NCBI GenBank assembly: GCA_945860165.1
Contig: CAMAPL010000009.1
Coordinates: forward strand, 22,750 to 86,749
Length of the DNA: 64,000 nucleotides
Source of the DNA: Rhizobium sp. Q54
GTDB taxonomy: Bacteria > Pseudomonadota > Alphaproteobacteria > Micropepsales > Micropepsaceae
Reading direction: 5' to 3'
Shown here: piece after piece, positions 25,800 through 36,186 of the stretch
Layout: each line of letters opens with the position of its first letter
Numbering within the stretch: position 1 is the first letter of the stretch
The notes under the pieces: generated by a model
Seen by the model: only the letters and a program-made list of their open reading frames with translations
Databases searched by the model: none
What the model was told of the DNA's origin: nothing
Position numbers and translations under genes: made by a program

Positions 25800-26887
25800 A
25801 AGAAAAACCGCGTGCTGAACTGGACCTGGGTGTCGCCGCGGTTCGGCGATCCCAAACCGGCATTGGTATATTGCCCGCGCCGCGAATACACCGCGATCAC
25901 TTTGCCGGCCTGGCGCAGCCATTCGAAACGCGACCAGGAAACGGCGGCGGTGAAGGCATCGCCGTCTTCCGACCAGATGGTGTTGGTGGCCTGCGGCCGG
26001 CGGGTGGCAAACAGATCTTCGCGCAGACTGAAACGTCAGTCATCCAGGTCGTAACTGGCCAGCAGGAAAGCGGACTGGAATTTTGTTTCGGCATAGTTTG
26101 TTTCGGCATAGAAGGTCGGCCCCGCCACTACCGTCTGGCCGCGCATCGCCTGTACGATCAACTTCACCGACCCGATGTCGGTGCGACCGCCAGCGCTCCA
26201 GAACCGAGTACCCCAGGGTGTGTCGCGTGCGGTCTTGGCGTAGGGATCAGCTTGATTGCCATAGCGGATGACGGAAAGCTTTCCGACGCCCGGTACCCGA
26301 AAGATGGCGCCGGCATACCAGCCCGGACTTCCGTCGATCTCATCGAACATGCCGGTACGCCCAGCCCCGAACGGCCATCAGGATACCGGCTTCGTCATTG
26401 CAACAGATAACGGCGGCGATCAGAGACAGGGTGCCGACGTGATTTTCCAGCACATGATGACCTCGCTGCCGATACTGCGCAGCTCGTCGTCGATCCAGCT
26501 GTTGATGGCCGAAGGCGCCGCTTTTCACCGACCAGGATACCGCGCCTTCGCTTGCGGGCGTGTAGAGCAGATAGGCCTCCAGCGCGTCCACCACGCCGGG
26601 CGTCAGCGGTTCGGCGCGCAGCACGCCCACCGCGTCCCATTCCTCGCTGATCGCCCAGTCGGCCTGCACCACTGCCGCGGCGAAGCGCAGATGGGCGCCG
26701 CCATTGCCGTAACGGAATTTCCCCAACCCGCCCTTCAGCCAGCTGGTCGGGCCGGCGGCGGCCACACTGCGCAAGTCGCCATAGCCGGTGATCGTGAGAT
26801 CGTGAGATCGTCGGAGATATCCAAGGCCTTTGCGCCTGTCTCCGAAACGGCGAAAACCGCGGCTGCGAGCAGCGGGGCAATGAGCAC
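25797..26887 (-). pseudogene. Outer membrane beta-barrel (porin-like) gene with multiple lesions
   Basis: Joining three minus-strand frames gives one protein. It has a signal peptide from GTG 26887 (LIAPLLAAAVFAV...), the core TGYGDLRSVAAAGPTSWLKG, WAISEEWDAVGVLRAEPLTP and SGAF, then GWYAGAIFRVPGVGKLSVIRY, and ends in the barrel terminus FSTRFFF. The lesions are an 8-base tandem duplication (ATCGTGAG, around 26791-26810), frame loss with stop codons between about 26390 and 26520, a 12-base duplication (around 26087-26110) and a TGA at about 26037. The frame continues with FSLREDLFATRRP after that stop. It is decayed. Confidence 0.8.
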
Positions 26888-26986
26888 CCCGCCAGCTTGC
26901 GCCAACAGGCTTATTTCCGCGTTTATGACACCAGCGGCAACAAGTCTTGAGCGTTTGAAAGTTTACTTACTATTAATTACTTAGGA

Positions 26987-28342
<1,356 letters not shown>

Positions 28343-28378
28343 CTAGAATTGCGCGGAAGACATAACGAGTCGCAGCCC

Positions 28379-28837
28379 ATGCGCCCCGCATACTTGGTCC
28401 TAGCCATCCTTCTGACCTCTTTCATGGCAGTGGGGGTCACCGCCTGTTCCAAGCTCAAGCCGCCGGTCGGCAAGTGGGAAGGCGGCACCGAGCGCGGCGG
28501 CAACCTGGTGGTGGCGCGGGTGGAAATTCTGCCCAGCGGGCTGGTGCGGGTGATGGCACCCGACATCACCAATGCCTTCGGCACGCCCGAGCAGGTCGGC
28601 CATGTCCGTGACCGCCTCGCCTCCGACCTGGTCAATGGCTGGAGCGACATCGTACCGCGCGAATTCGATTTCGACGGCAAGACCTTCCGCAAACCCGGCG
28701 GAATCGCGCCGCAGATGGTATGGGACAAGGACACCAAGCAGATCACCCTGCAGCTCTACATCGGCGTCAACCCAGTACTGCGGGTGCCGCTGCGCCCGGT
28801 GGCCGAGTTTCACGATAGTCCATGGGCATCAGGCTGA
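28379..28837 (+). CDS. Putative lipoprotein of unknown function
   Basis: The ATG at 28379 gives a 152-residue product with a lipoprotein signal (MRPAYLVLAILLTSFMAVGVTAC), Cys23 being the lipidation site. The rest is a beta-rich domain (VGKWEGGTERGGNLVVARVEILPSG). No known family is recognised. The ribosome site is poor; an in-frame ATG at 28303 is less likely because it would bury the signal. It precedes the PQQ-propeller gene by about 100 bases. Confidence 0.7.
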   Translation: MRPAYLVLAILLTSFMAVGVTACSKLKPPVGKWEGGTERGGNLVVARVEILPSGLVRVMAPDITNAFGTPEQVGHVRDRLASDLVNGWSDIVPREFDFDGKTFRKPGGIAPQMVWDKDTKQITLQLYIGVNPVLRVPLRPVAEFHDSPWASG

Positions 28838-28943
28838 CGCACCGGCAGAAAACATCGCGTTGACAATCTGTGCGTAAAACCCGAGCCTCCCGACAAAGTG
28901 GGCAAAAGCCTGCATCGTCTAGACTGGAAAAACGGGTGTTCTG

Positions 28944-30860
28944 ATGTCGAAAATCTCCAAACTGCTGATTGCTGCCTCTTTTGCCTCGCTGCTCTGCGCC
29001 GGCGCCGTCTTGGCGCAGACGACCCCGGCACCCTGGTCCGTCGAGGACACCACCATCGCCGACATCCTGGCCACGCCCACGGCCCGCGCGGTGTTCCAGA
29101 AGCATTTCCCGGACCTGGTTACCGATGCGCGCCTCTCCACGGCGGGCGAGCGGACCTTGGGCGAAATCCGCCAGATGGCACCGGCTGTCCTCACCCGCGC
29201 CAAGCTGGATGCGATGGATGCCGACCTGAAGGCGCTACCGCCGCGCATGATCGCCGCCTCGCCGCTGCCGCCCGCCGTCAATGAGTGGGTCACCTGGGGT
29301 TATGACCCGGAGCGCTCGGGCTGGAACCGCGCCGAAACCACCCTGACCAAATCCAACGTGAAAGGCCTGCGCCAAGCCTGGAGCGCCCAACTGTCAGTGC
29401 CGACCAACCTGGATGTGCTGTCTACCGTCACCGCGCCGGTGATCGCCGCCGGTGTCGCAATGCCGGGGGGCAACAAGGATGTGATGTTCATCCTAGGTGC
29501 CAACGACATTCTCTATGCGCTCGACGCCAATAGCGGCGCGCAGTTGTGGCAGAAGAGCTATCCCAATCCGTACAAGCCGACCAAGCCCGCCACATGGCTG
29601 TGCCCCAACACCCCCAACGCCACGCCCACCATCGACAAGGCAAGAGGCCTGATCTTCTTCATGGCCGGTGACGGCTTGCTGCGCGGCATCAGCCTGGCGG
29701 ACGGCGTTGAGAAAATGAAGCCGGTGGAATTCATCGCGCCCTTCGGCCGCGCCTGGAGCCTGAACCTGATCGACGGCATCGTCTATTCGACCAGCGGACG
29801 GGCCTGCGGCGAAGTGGTGGACAAGACCTCGCCCATGTATGACGCAGCCCGCTCCGGCCTGCGCCGGATGCCGGCGGGTCCGATGCTCGACGCCTCGGCG
29901 GTGCAGGCCGCTGACACGCGCGATCTCGACAATCCGAAAGTGACGCGGTTCTATACCAGCGGCGCCCGCCCTGCTGCTCCCTGGGGCCGCGGCGGCCTCG
30001 CCCGTGGCCCGGGCGGCAGCCTGATCCTGGAAACCAGCAACGGCCGCTACGATCCGGCAGCCGGTGACTTCAGCGAAAGCATCCTGAAAATCGCGCCACA
30101 GGCGACGCGGTTGATGGACAGCTTCACGCCCACCAACTACGCGCACAATCTGGCCAAGGACCTTTCTGGTTCGGCCTCGCCGGTGGTGTTCAATTTCGCC
30201 GGAAAAACGCTGATCGCCTATTCGCAAAAGGAAAGCGTGCTGCGCATCCTAGATGCCAACGCGCTGGGCGGAGACAATCACATGACGCCGCTCTGGGCCT
30301 CGCCGCGCCTGGGCAATGACGCCGAGACTGGTACCGACCCGGGCCGCGGCGTGTGGGGTGCGGTCACGACCTACGAAAATCCACAGGGCCGCCGCTTCCT
30401 CTACATCCCTATCAACGGTCCAGCTTCGACCCAGTCACCCACCTTCCCGCTGGGCAACGGCCCCACCCCCAATGGCAAGGTGATGGCGTTTGAAGTGAAG
30501 AACGATGCCGGCAAGATCAGTGCCGTGCCGCTCTGGACCTCGGACGACATGGTCATGCCCGATCCGCCGGTGGTGGCAAACGGCGTGGTCTATGCACTTT
30601 CGACCGGCGGCCAGGCGATGCAGAACTTCGCCAGGCAGGGTGAGCCGCGCATGCCCACCACGGTAAGCAACACGCTGCGCTCCACCCCGGTGTCGAACAT
30701 GGTGCTCTATGCCTATGACGCGGAGAGCGGCAAGCAGCTGTGGACCAGCGGCAAGACGATGACCGACTGGGTGCATTTCAGCGAGCCAGTGGTGGCGCTG
30801 GGCAAGGTGTTCGTGGTCACCCATGACGCGCGCGTCATTGCATTCGGGCTCCGCAAGTAA
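28944..30860 (+). CDS. Exported PQQ-type beta-propeller protein
   Basis: 638 residues with a signal peptide (MSKISKLLIAASFASLLCAGAVLAQ). About 95 residues of a helical region follow (SVEDTTIADILATPTARAVFQKHFPDLV). A propeller then carries ILGANDILYALDANSGAQLWQKSYPN and AYDAESGKQLWTSGK blade motifs. It lacks a CxxCH haem motif, so electrons would go to a separate cytochrome. The calcium/PQQ residues need alignment. Probably a periplasmic quinoprotein dehydrogenase or a propeller relative of one. Confidence 0.85.
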   Translation: MSKISKLLIAASFASLLCAGAVLAQTTPAPWSVEDTTIADILATPTARAVFQKHFPDLVTDARLSTAGERTLGEIRQMAPAVLTRAKLDAMDADLKALPPRMIAASPLPPAVNEWVTWGYDPERSGWNRAETTLTKSNVKGLRQAWSAQLSVPTNLDVLSTVTAPVIAAGVAMPGGNKDVMFILGANDILYALDANSGAQLWQKSYPNPYKPTKPATWLCPNTPNATPTIDKARGLIFFMAGDGLLRGISLADGVEKMKPVEFIAPFGRAWSLNLIDGIVYSTSGRACGEVVDKTSPMYDAARSGLRRMPAGPMLDASAVQAADTRDLDNPKVTRFYTSGARPAAPWGRGGLARGPGGSLILETSNGRYDPAAGDFSESILKIAPQATRLMDSFTPTNYAHNLAKDLSGSASPVVFNFAGKTLIAYSQKESVLRILDANALGGDNHMTPLWASPRLGNDAETGTDPGRGVWGAVTTYENPQGRRFLYIPINGPASTQSPTFPLGNGPTPNGKVMAFEVKNDAGKISAVPLWTSDDMVMPDPPVVANGVVYALSTGGQAMQNFARQGEPRMPTTVSNTLRSTPVSNMVLYAYDAESGKQLWTSGKTMTDWVHFSEPVVALGKVFVVTHDARVIAFGLRK

Positions 30861-30888
30861 CCGGCCGCATATTTTCAGACCTGAAAGG

Positions 30889-30915
30889 CCCGCGGGGAAA
30901 ACCCGCGGGTTTTTT
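30889..30915 (+). terminator. Rho-independent terminator after the propeller gene
   Basis: CCCGCGGG, a GAAAA loop and CCCGCGGG are followed by TTTTTT. It is a perfect 8-base stem. Confidence 0.93.
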
Positions 30916-31395
30916 CTTGCCCGCGCCGGCCAATCGCGTACCCATCTGTCCCGAATTAGCAGGTTGGAATTCTGTCACATAAAAAAATTTGCCGAGCCTG
31001 AGCAGACGGGCCTTGGGCGACATTCCGTTACAATTTTACAAGGTGCTTCCCTTCCCGTCCGCCCCGCGCGGGAGGAAGCTTGGCATCGGCTCATGTACCT
31101 CCGGCGCTCCACCTTACGGATACAGCCATTTTAAAGAACGGCCGGACCGGCTTTGGTGCCCTCCCCCACGTAAAGCCATCAGTCCGGCCGTTCATTTTCC
31201 TCCAACCAGGCAATTTTCTGCATCTAATCGGGCCATTCCCGGCAGCCTTAAGGCGGGCATTACGGTCGCAGGACCTTGTCTGAGGCCGCTGGCGCGCCAT
31301 ATTTGCGGGATAGGACCAGAGCGGGTATCAGGGACTTAACACCTGTTTGATATTTTCGGCGGCGGGACCGTCCTATTTTAGGCAAAGAGAGTTCA
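30916..31395. other. Gene-free stretch with a long inverted repeat
   Basis: No supported gene. The main structure is a 12-base inverted repeat, GAACGGCCGGAC at 31137-31148 and its complement at 31184-31195, followed by T-rich sequence. It lies about 200 bases before the outer membrane factor gene and could be a regulatory hairpin or terminator. Short frames here have no recognisable content. Confidence 0.5.
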
Positions 31396-32841
31396 ATGAA
31401 GTCCTTGTTTCACGGCGCCCTTCTGCGTGGCGTAAGCGCCAGCGTCCTAGTCGTTAGCCTAGCCGCCTGTACTGCCAACCCCACCCCGCTGGACCGCCCG
31501 GGCGACCTGCCCCAGACCTTTACCACCCCCATGGACAAGACTGCGCCGCTCTGGCCGCTGGCCGACTGGTGGTCGAAATTCGGCGCCGACGAGCTGGCGC
31601 AGCTGCAGGAAACCGCGCAGCGCGAAAACCTGGACATCGCCATGGCGGGTGCCCGCGTACTGCAGGCAGAAGCCAATGACGGCGTCGCCCTTTCGGCCCT
31701 GTTCCCGAGCCTAGACGCCAATATCGGCGGCACCCGCAGCGGCAGCAATTCCGGTATTCCGCGTGCCAGAAACCGTTTCAATGCCGGCCTTACCGCCAGC
31801 TACCAGCAGAGTTTCTTCGGCGGCGAATATCACAGCCTGCGCGCCGCGCGCGAAAATCTTCGCGCCCAGCGCTATGCCGCCGCAGTAACGGGCATCTCAA
31901 TCTCCACTTCGTTGGCCGACCAGTATTTCGCCATCCTGTCGCTGCGCGAGCGCATCGCCATCAACAAGGAAAACGTCGCTGCCGCGCGGCGCATACTGAC
32001 CATCACACAGGCCAAAGTCTCGAGCGGCGTCTCGTCCAACCTCGACCTGGCTGAGCAGCAGGCCATCGTGGCGCAGCAGGAATCGCGCCTGCCCGGCCTG
32101 ATCGCGCTCGAACGCGAAGGCCGTTATGCTCTGGCTATCCTGCTGGGCCGTCCGCCAGAAAATTATGACATCAAGGCGCAAAATCTCGACGGTATTACCG
32201 GGCCGGCGGTACAGCCAGGCCTGCCGTCCGAGCTGCTGCTGCGCAATCCTTCCGTGGCCCAGGCCGAAGCCGCGCTCTATGCCGCCCATGCCAATGTCGA
32301 TGCGGCCCGCGCCGCCTATTTCCCGTCCCTTGGCCTGACCGGCAGCGCCGGCTATGGCCCTGTGGCGGCGCTGTCCAACCTGTTCAATCCCGCCACCTTC
32401 GCCTGGAGCATCGGCGCCAGCGTGTTCCAGACCATCTTCGACGGTGGCCGCATCCATGCGCGGAACGACTTTGCCCTGGCGCAGCAGCAGGAACTGATCG
32501 CCAATTATCGCAAGACCGTGTTCACCGCCTTCCAGGACGTGGAAGCCGCGCTGGGCCAGGCGCAGGCCACCGCCAACCAGCTGGGTTTTGTCGAGATCCA
32601 GACACGGGCCAGCGCCGAAGCCTTCCGCATTTCCGAACTCCAGTATCGCGAAGGCACCATCGACATTCTCTCGCTGCTCAACGCGCAGCAGTTCCTGTTC
32701 AACGCCCAGGACACGCTGGTGCAGGTCAAGCTGGGACGGCTGCGGGCCAGCCTGTCGCTCTACAATTCTCTGGGTGGCGGCTGGGATCAGAAGACATCGG
32801 ACGCCACCTACAAGAACCAGCTCGACTGGTGGCCGCTGTAA
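31396..32841 (+). CDS. NodT/OprM-family outer membrane efflux lipoprotein
   Basis: 481 residues. The lipobox VSLAAC places the lipidated Cys near residue 25, followed by the family start (LPQTFTTP...WPLADWWSKFGADELAQL). Two OEP repeats follow, each with long coiled helices (NVAAARRILTITQAKVSSGVSSNLDLAEQQAIVAQQE; RASAEAFRISELQYREGTIDILSLLNAQQFLF). It forms the trimeric exit duct for RND or ABC pumps. No pump or adaptor gene is adjacent, so it is an orphan. AGAGAG precedes the ATG. Confidence 0.92.
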   Translation: MKSLFHGALLRGVSASVLVVSLAACTANPTPLDRPGDLPQTFTTPMDKTAPLWPLADWWSKFGADELAQLQETAQRENLDIAMAGARVLQAEANDGVALSALFPSLDANIGGTRSGSNSGIPRARNRFNAGLTASYQQSFFGGEYHSLRAARENLRAQRYAAAVTGISISTSLADQYFAILSLRERIAINKENVAAARRILTITQAKVSSGVSSNLDLAEQQAIVAQQESRLPGLIALEREGRYALAILLGRPPENYDIKAQNLDGITGPAVQPGLPSELLLRNPSVAQAEAALYAAHANVDAARAAYFPSLGLTGSAGYGPVAALSNLFNPATFAWSIGASVFQTIFDGGRIHARNDFALAQQQELIANYRKTVFTAFQDVEAALGQAQATANQLGFVEIQTRASAEAFRISELQYREGTIDILSLLNAQQFLFNAQDTLVQVKLGRLRASLSLYNSLGGGWDQKTSDATYKNQLDWWPL

Positions 32842-32859
32842 GCGCCGCGAAAATGAAAA

Positions 32860-32893
32860 GAAAAAAAGGCGCCCGTTGTGGCGCCTTTTTTCT
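32860..32893. terminator. Bidirectional terminator
   Basis: AAAAAAAGGCGCC, a CGTTGT loop and GGCGCCTTTTTT work on both strands between the convergent efflux and aldo/keto reductase genes. Confidence 0.9.
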
Positions 32894-33866
32894 AGCGGAG
32901 GTTTCCGGCGGTGGCCTTCGGCAAGTATGGCGCTTCGAGATATTTGATCTCGTCCGCCGCCAGCTTGATTTCGGTCGCCGCAATGGCGTCTTCCAGGTGC
33001 TGCATCTTTGACGCACCGACGATGGGCGCGGTGACGCCCTTGTGCAGCAGCCAGGCGATGGAGATCTGGGCATTGCTGCGGCCGTGCTTTTTGCCGGTCT
33101 CTTCCACCCGGCGCAGGGTTTCGACATCGGCCTCGCCGAAAGGCATGTCGAGGATATTGTCGCTCTGGGCGCGAGTGCTGTTCTTGTCCAGCGCCCCGGC
33201 CGCCTTGCGTCCCAGAAAGCCGCGACAGAGCGGGCTCCACGGGATCACGCCGATGCCCTGGTCGTGGCACAGAGGCAGCATGTCGCGCTCTTCCTCCCGG
33301 TAAACCAGATTGTAGAAATTCTGCATCGACACGAAGCGTGTCAGGCCCATCTTGTCGGCAGTGACGAGGAATTTCCCGAACTGCCAGGCGTGCATCGAGG
33401 ACGCGCCGATGTAGCGCGCCTTGCCGGCTTTGACGACATCGTGCAGCGCCTGAACGCTTTCCTCGACCGGCGTGTCGTTGTCGAAACGGTGGATCTGGTA
33501 GAGATCGACATAGTCCATGCCCAGCCGCCGCAGCGAGTCGTCGATGGCGTGCAGGATATGCTTGCGCGACAGGCCGCCATGCTTTCCGTCCACCGGGAAA
33601 TACACCTTAGTTGCCACGACATAGGATTCGCGCTGGCCGCCGAAATCCTTCAACGCCCGGCCGACCACTTCCTCGGAGGCGCCCTGCGAATAAATGTCGG
33701 CGGTGTCGAAGAAATTGATCCCGGCTTCCAGGGCGCGCTGGATGAAAGGCCGGCTGGCGGCTTCGTCCAGCACCCAGTCGCGCCAACTGGGCGCGCCATA
33801 GGTCATTGTGCCCAGACAAATGGGCGAGACTTTTAGTCCGGTCTGCCCCAGCCGCTTTCTGTCCAT
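32892..33866 (-). CDS. Aldo/keto reductase
   Basis: The ATG at 33866 follows GAGGGA; the longer frame is a shadow. 324 residues of the AKR barrel: start KRLGQTGLKVSPICLGTMTYG, catalytic tetrad Asp (FFDTADIYSQG), Tyr (same segment), Lys (VVATKVYFPVDGK) and His (YQIHRFD), with the cofactor segment WSPLCRGFLGRK and a C-terminal GASKMQHLEDAIAA. It is an NADPH-dependent reductase of aldehydes or ketones. It lies 120 bases downstream of chrR on the same strand and may be read from the stress operon. Confidence 0.93.
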   Translation of the reverse strand: MDRKRLGQTGLKVSPICLGTMTYGAPSWRDWVLDEAASRPFIQRALEAGINFFDTADIYSQGASEEVVGRALKDFGGQRESYVVATKVYFPVDGKHGGLSRKHILHAIDDSLRRLGMDYVDLYQIHRFDNDTPVEESVQALHDVVKAGKARYIGASSMHAWQFGKFLVTADKMGLTRFVSMQNFYNLVYREEERDMLPLCHDQGIGVIPWSPLCRGFLGRKAAGALDKNSTRAQSDNILDMPFGEADVETLRRVEETGKKHGRSNAQISIAWLLHKGVTAPIVGASKMQHLEDAIAATEIKLAADEIKYLEAPYLPKATAGNLR

Positions 33867-33985
33867 CACTAGTCCCTCAGAATTATCTGCGGGCGTTATA
33901 GCGACAGCGCAGCGCAACCGGAACCCACCTCCCCTACGCGTCAGCGCGCTATGCGCGCGGGACCAGAGAAGGCCGGAGGGGGAAA

Positions 33986-34642
33986 CTAGAAGCCAAAGAG
34001 CGGGCCGAAAATCTTGTGGATCAGGTTTTCGAACTTCAGCGGCGCGGTGGTGACGGCCAGGTTGATGCAATCGGCGCCGGGATCGGCGATGGGGCTGTGG
34101 CGGACATTGGCGTCAGCCACCTGCAGGTCACCCGGCCCGTAGCGGCCGGTGACATCGGAAAAGCCCCCGGACAGCACCAGCGTATATTCCTGGCCGCGAT
34201 GGGTGTGGACCCCGACCTCGGCGCCGGGCGCGCCGCGCAGCAGCTTGGCGCTCACCGCGCCCCGCCGCAGCAGCGGCAGATAGGCAAGGCTCGGCCCCAT
34301 GCGACGCCAGCGCACCATGGAAAGATCGCCGCCCAGATAGGATCGCAGCGGCTCCGGCGGACCGTCTTTTGACGGCGCCCGCTGCGGCAGCAAAACCGGC
34401 GCGCCGTCGTCCAGCTTCGTCAGGACCCTGGCCAGCGCGCTATCCGGCAAGGCCGTCGCGGGCAAGGTGTCCAGCAACCCGCCGCCGATCTTTTCCATCA
34501 GGGTGACAGTTTCGCGGCACTGGGCGCAGAAGGCCATGTGGGTGGCGACGATCAGGCCGCTGGCTTCGTCGCTTGCCCCCGCCGCATAGGCCAGCAGCAG
34601 GCTTTCATCGGGATGGTGAGCGATCTGGTGCGTCGCGCTCAT
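33986..34642 (-). CDS. chrR: ChrR-type cupin anti-sigma factor
   Basis: 218 residues. The N-terminal anti-sigma domain carries the zinc motif H-x3-C-x2-C (HMAFCAQC, near residues 34-41). The C-terminal cupin has HTHRGQEYTLVLSGGFSD and a later GDLQVADANVRHSP. This two-domain layout is that of Rhodobacter sphaeroides ChrR, which holds RpoE inactive until singlet oxygen appears. The gene overlaps rpoE by 4 bases (ATGA), so the pair is made in proportion. Confidence 0.92.
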   Translation of the reverse strand: MSATHQIAHHPDESLLLAYAAGASDEASGLIVATHMAFCAQCRETVTLMEKIGGGLLDTLPATALPDSALARVLTKLDDGAPVLLPQRAPSKDGPPEPLRSYLGGDLSMVRWRRMGPSLAYLPLLRRGAVSAKLLRGAPGAEVGVHTHRGQEYTLVLSGGFSDVTGRYGPGDLQVADANVRHSPIADPGADCINLAVTTAPLKFENLIHKIFGPLFGF

Positions 34643-35193
34643 GGCATTTCCCCCAGCGCCGACTTGAGCCGCGCCATGGCTAGGCGCAGCCGCGACTTGA
34701 CGGTGCCCAGTGGAATGCCGAGCTCGGCCGCGATCTGGCTGTGCGGTTTGTCGGCGAAGAAAGACTGTTCGATCACCGCGATCTGATCCGGCGGCAAGTG
34801 TTTTAGCGCGGCGCGCAGCTGTCCTTCGCCGGCCGCCAGCGTCATCGCATCAACGGCGTCGGGCGGCGCCTCGGGCTGGAAATCAACGGGATCGAGTTCA
34901 GGCCGCTTCTCGCGCCGTATGGCGTCGATGCGCAGATTGCGAGCAATGGTGAAAAGCCAGGTGGCCGCCGACGCTTTGGCGGGATCGAACAGATGCGCCT
35001 TGCGCCACAGACTGAGCATCGCCTCCTGCGCCAGATCATCCGCCAGCGCAGCGGGTGCGCCCAGCCGCATCAGATAGGACTTGATACGAGGAGCGAAGTA
35101 GGCGAACAGCGCGGCAAAGGCGGCACGGTCGCGAGTTTCGGCCACGCGGCGCAGCAAATCATCCATCGCCAGGGCTTCGACGGGGCGGGTCAT
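34639..35193 (-). CDS. rpoE: ECF sigma factor of the RpoE-ChrR (ECF11) type
   Basis: Sigma-2 region (AFAALFAYFAPRIKSYLMRLG...DDLAQEAMLSLWRKAHLFDPAKASAATWLFTIARNLRID) and sigma-4 region (LPPDQIAVIEQSFFADKPHSQIAAELGIPLGTVKSRLRLAMARL) are complete, and the match to Rhodobacter RpoE is strong. I use the ATG at 35193 (184 residues). The far upstream ATG at 35271 would lie on the predicted transcription start. Neither has a clear ribosome site, and 35166 is also possible. With ChrR it should drive the photo-oxidative stress response, including its own operon. Confidence 0.92.
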   Translation of the reverse strand: MTRPVEALAMDDLLRRVAETRDRAAFAALFAYFAPRIKSYLMRLGAPAALADDLAQEAMLSLWRKAHLFDPAKASAATWLFTIARNLRIDAIRREKRPELDPVDFQPEAPPDAVDAMTLAAGEGQLRAALKHLPPDQIAVIEQSFFADKPHSQIAAELGIPLGTVKSRLRLAMARLKSALGEMP

Positions 35194-35276
35194 GCGCAGG
35201 CGAACGGGCGCAGCCGGGAGGAAGACCGGACGAAAGCGGAGAAAATTAGCCGTCGGAACATACGCTAACATAGCAA

Positions 35277-35305
35277 TTTTACGGAGGAGAAAGGGTTTTA
35301 GATCA
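35277..35305 (-). promoter_or_regulatory. Predicted RpoE-dependent promoter of rpoE-chrR
   Basis: On the minus strand TGATCT (35305-35300), 17 bases, then GTAAAA (35282-35277). It matches the folE element at 58145-58117 in motif and spacing, and resembles the TGATCC...TAA promoters described for Rhodobacter RpoE. Autoregulation is the expected meaning. Confidence 0.7.
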
Positions 35306-35308
35306 GGT

Positions 35309-35337
35309 TGATCCGGGGGCCGGCAAGGAGTGTAATG
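35309..35337 (+). promoter_or_regulatory. Predicted RpoE-dependent promoter of the DUF1365 gene
   Basis: TGATCC (35309-35314), 17 bases, GTAATG (35332-35337). It is divergent from the rpoE promoter; the two -35 boxes form the palindrome GATCAGGTTGATC (35301-35313). Transcription would start at or just before the ATG at 35343, so the message may be almost leaderless. Confidence 0.65.
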
Positions 35338-35342
35338 AAAAT

Positions 35343-36089
35343 ATGGCTAATTCCGCGCTTTATGAAGGCTGGGTGATGCACCGGCGGGTGCGCCCCCGGT
35401 ATCACCGCTTCAAATACCGTGTCTTTGCCATGCTGCTGGACCTGGACGAATTGCCCGGGCTGGACAAGCGCCTGTCGCTGTTTTCCTGGAACCGGCGCGG
35501 GTTGTTAAGTTTCCATGACCGCGACCATGGCGACGGGCGCGACCTGAAACTGTGGCTGGACGATCTGCTGGCGCGCGCCGGCATCAGCGCAGACGGTACG
35601 CGGCAGGTGCTGTGCTATCCGCGCATCCTGGGATACGTCTTCAATCCCCTCAGCGTCTGGTTCTGCCGCGATGCCGCCGGTGCGCTGAAAGCGGTCGTTT
35701 ATGAGGTGCACAACACCTATGGCGAACGGCACGCCTATGTGCTGCCAGTGGAAGATGAAACGCTGGTTCGTCACGGCTGCGCCAAAGCCTTTTATGTGTC
35801 GCCCTTCCTGTCACGCGATTGCAGCTACCAGTTTCGCATCCGCCCGCCCGGCAGCGATGTCGCCATCGCCATCCATCAGGACGAGGCCGGCCTGCCAGTC
35901 CTCAACGCCTCGTTTGCGGGCGCGCGCCGCGCCCTCAGCGATGGGGCCCTTTTGCGGATGCTGTTCGCCTATCCTCTGATGACTGTGAAAGTGGTGCTGG
36001 CGATCCATTTCGAGGCCGTCCGCCTGATGCTCAAGGGCATCCGGCGCCATCCCCACGCCCCCAAGGCCCTTGTCGCGCCAGCGGAATAA
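35343..36089 (+). CDS. DUF1365 family protein
   Basis: 248 residues matching DUF1365: the start LYEGWVMHRRVRPRYHRFKYRVFAMLLDLDEL, then CYPRILGYVFNPLSVWFC, VYEVHNTYGERHAYVL and KAFYVSPF. In Rhodobacter and many other proteobacteria this gene accompanies cyclopropane-fatty-acid-synthase-like and amine-oxidase-like genes in ChrR/RpoE stress loci tied to fatty acid modification. Here those partners are missing. AAGGAG lies 12 bases before the ATG. It is divergent from rpoE-chrR, which supports membership of the regulon. Confidence 0.9.
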   Translation: MANSALYEGWVMHRRVRPRYHRFKYRVFAMLLDLDELPGLDKRLSLFSWNRRGLLSFHDRDHGDGRDLKLWLDDLLARAGISADGTRQVLCYPRILGYVFNPLSVWFCRDAAGALKAVVYEVHNTYGERHAYVLPVEDETLVRHGCAKAFYVSPFLSRDCSYQFRIRPPGSDVAIAIHQDEAGLPVLNASFAGARRALSDGALLRMLFAYPLMTVKVVLAIHFEAVRLMLKGIRRHPHAPKALVAPAE

Positions 36090-36186
36090 CCACCCCGGTG
36101 GATAGATTTCGGGAACTCGTGGAACTTTAGCCCCCCCGCATTCTTCTGCGATACGGCCCATTCCAGCCGCACGGGACCACGCCCTG

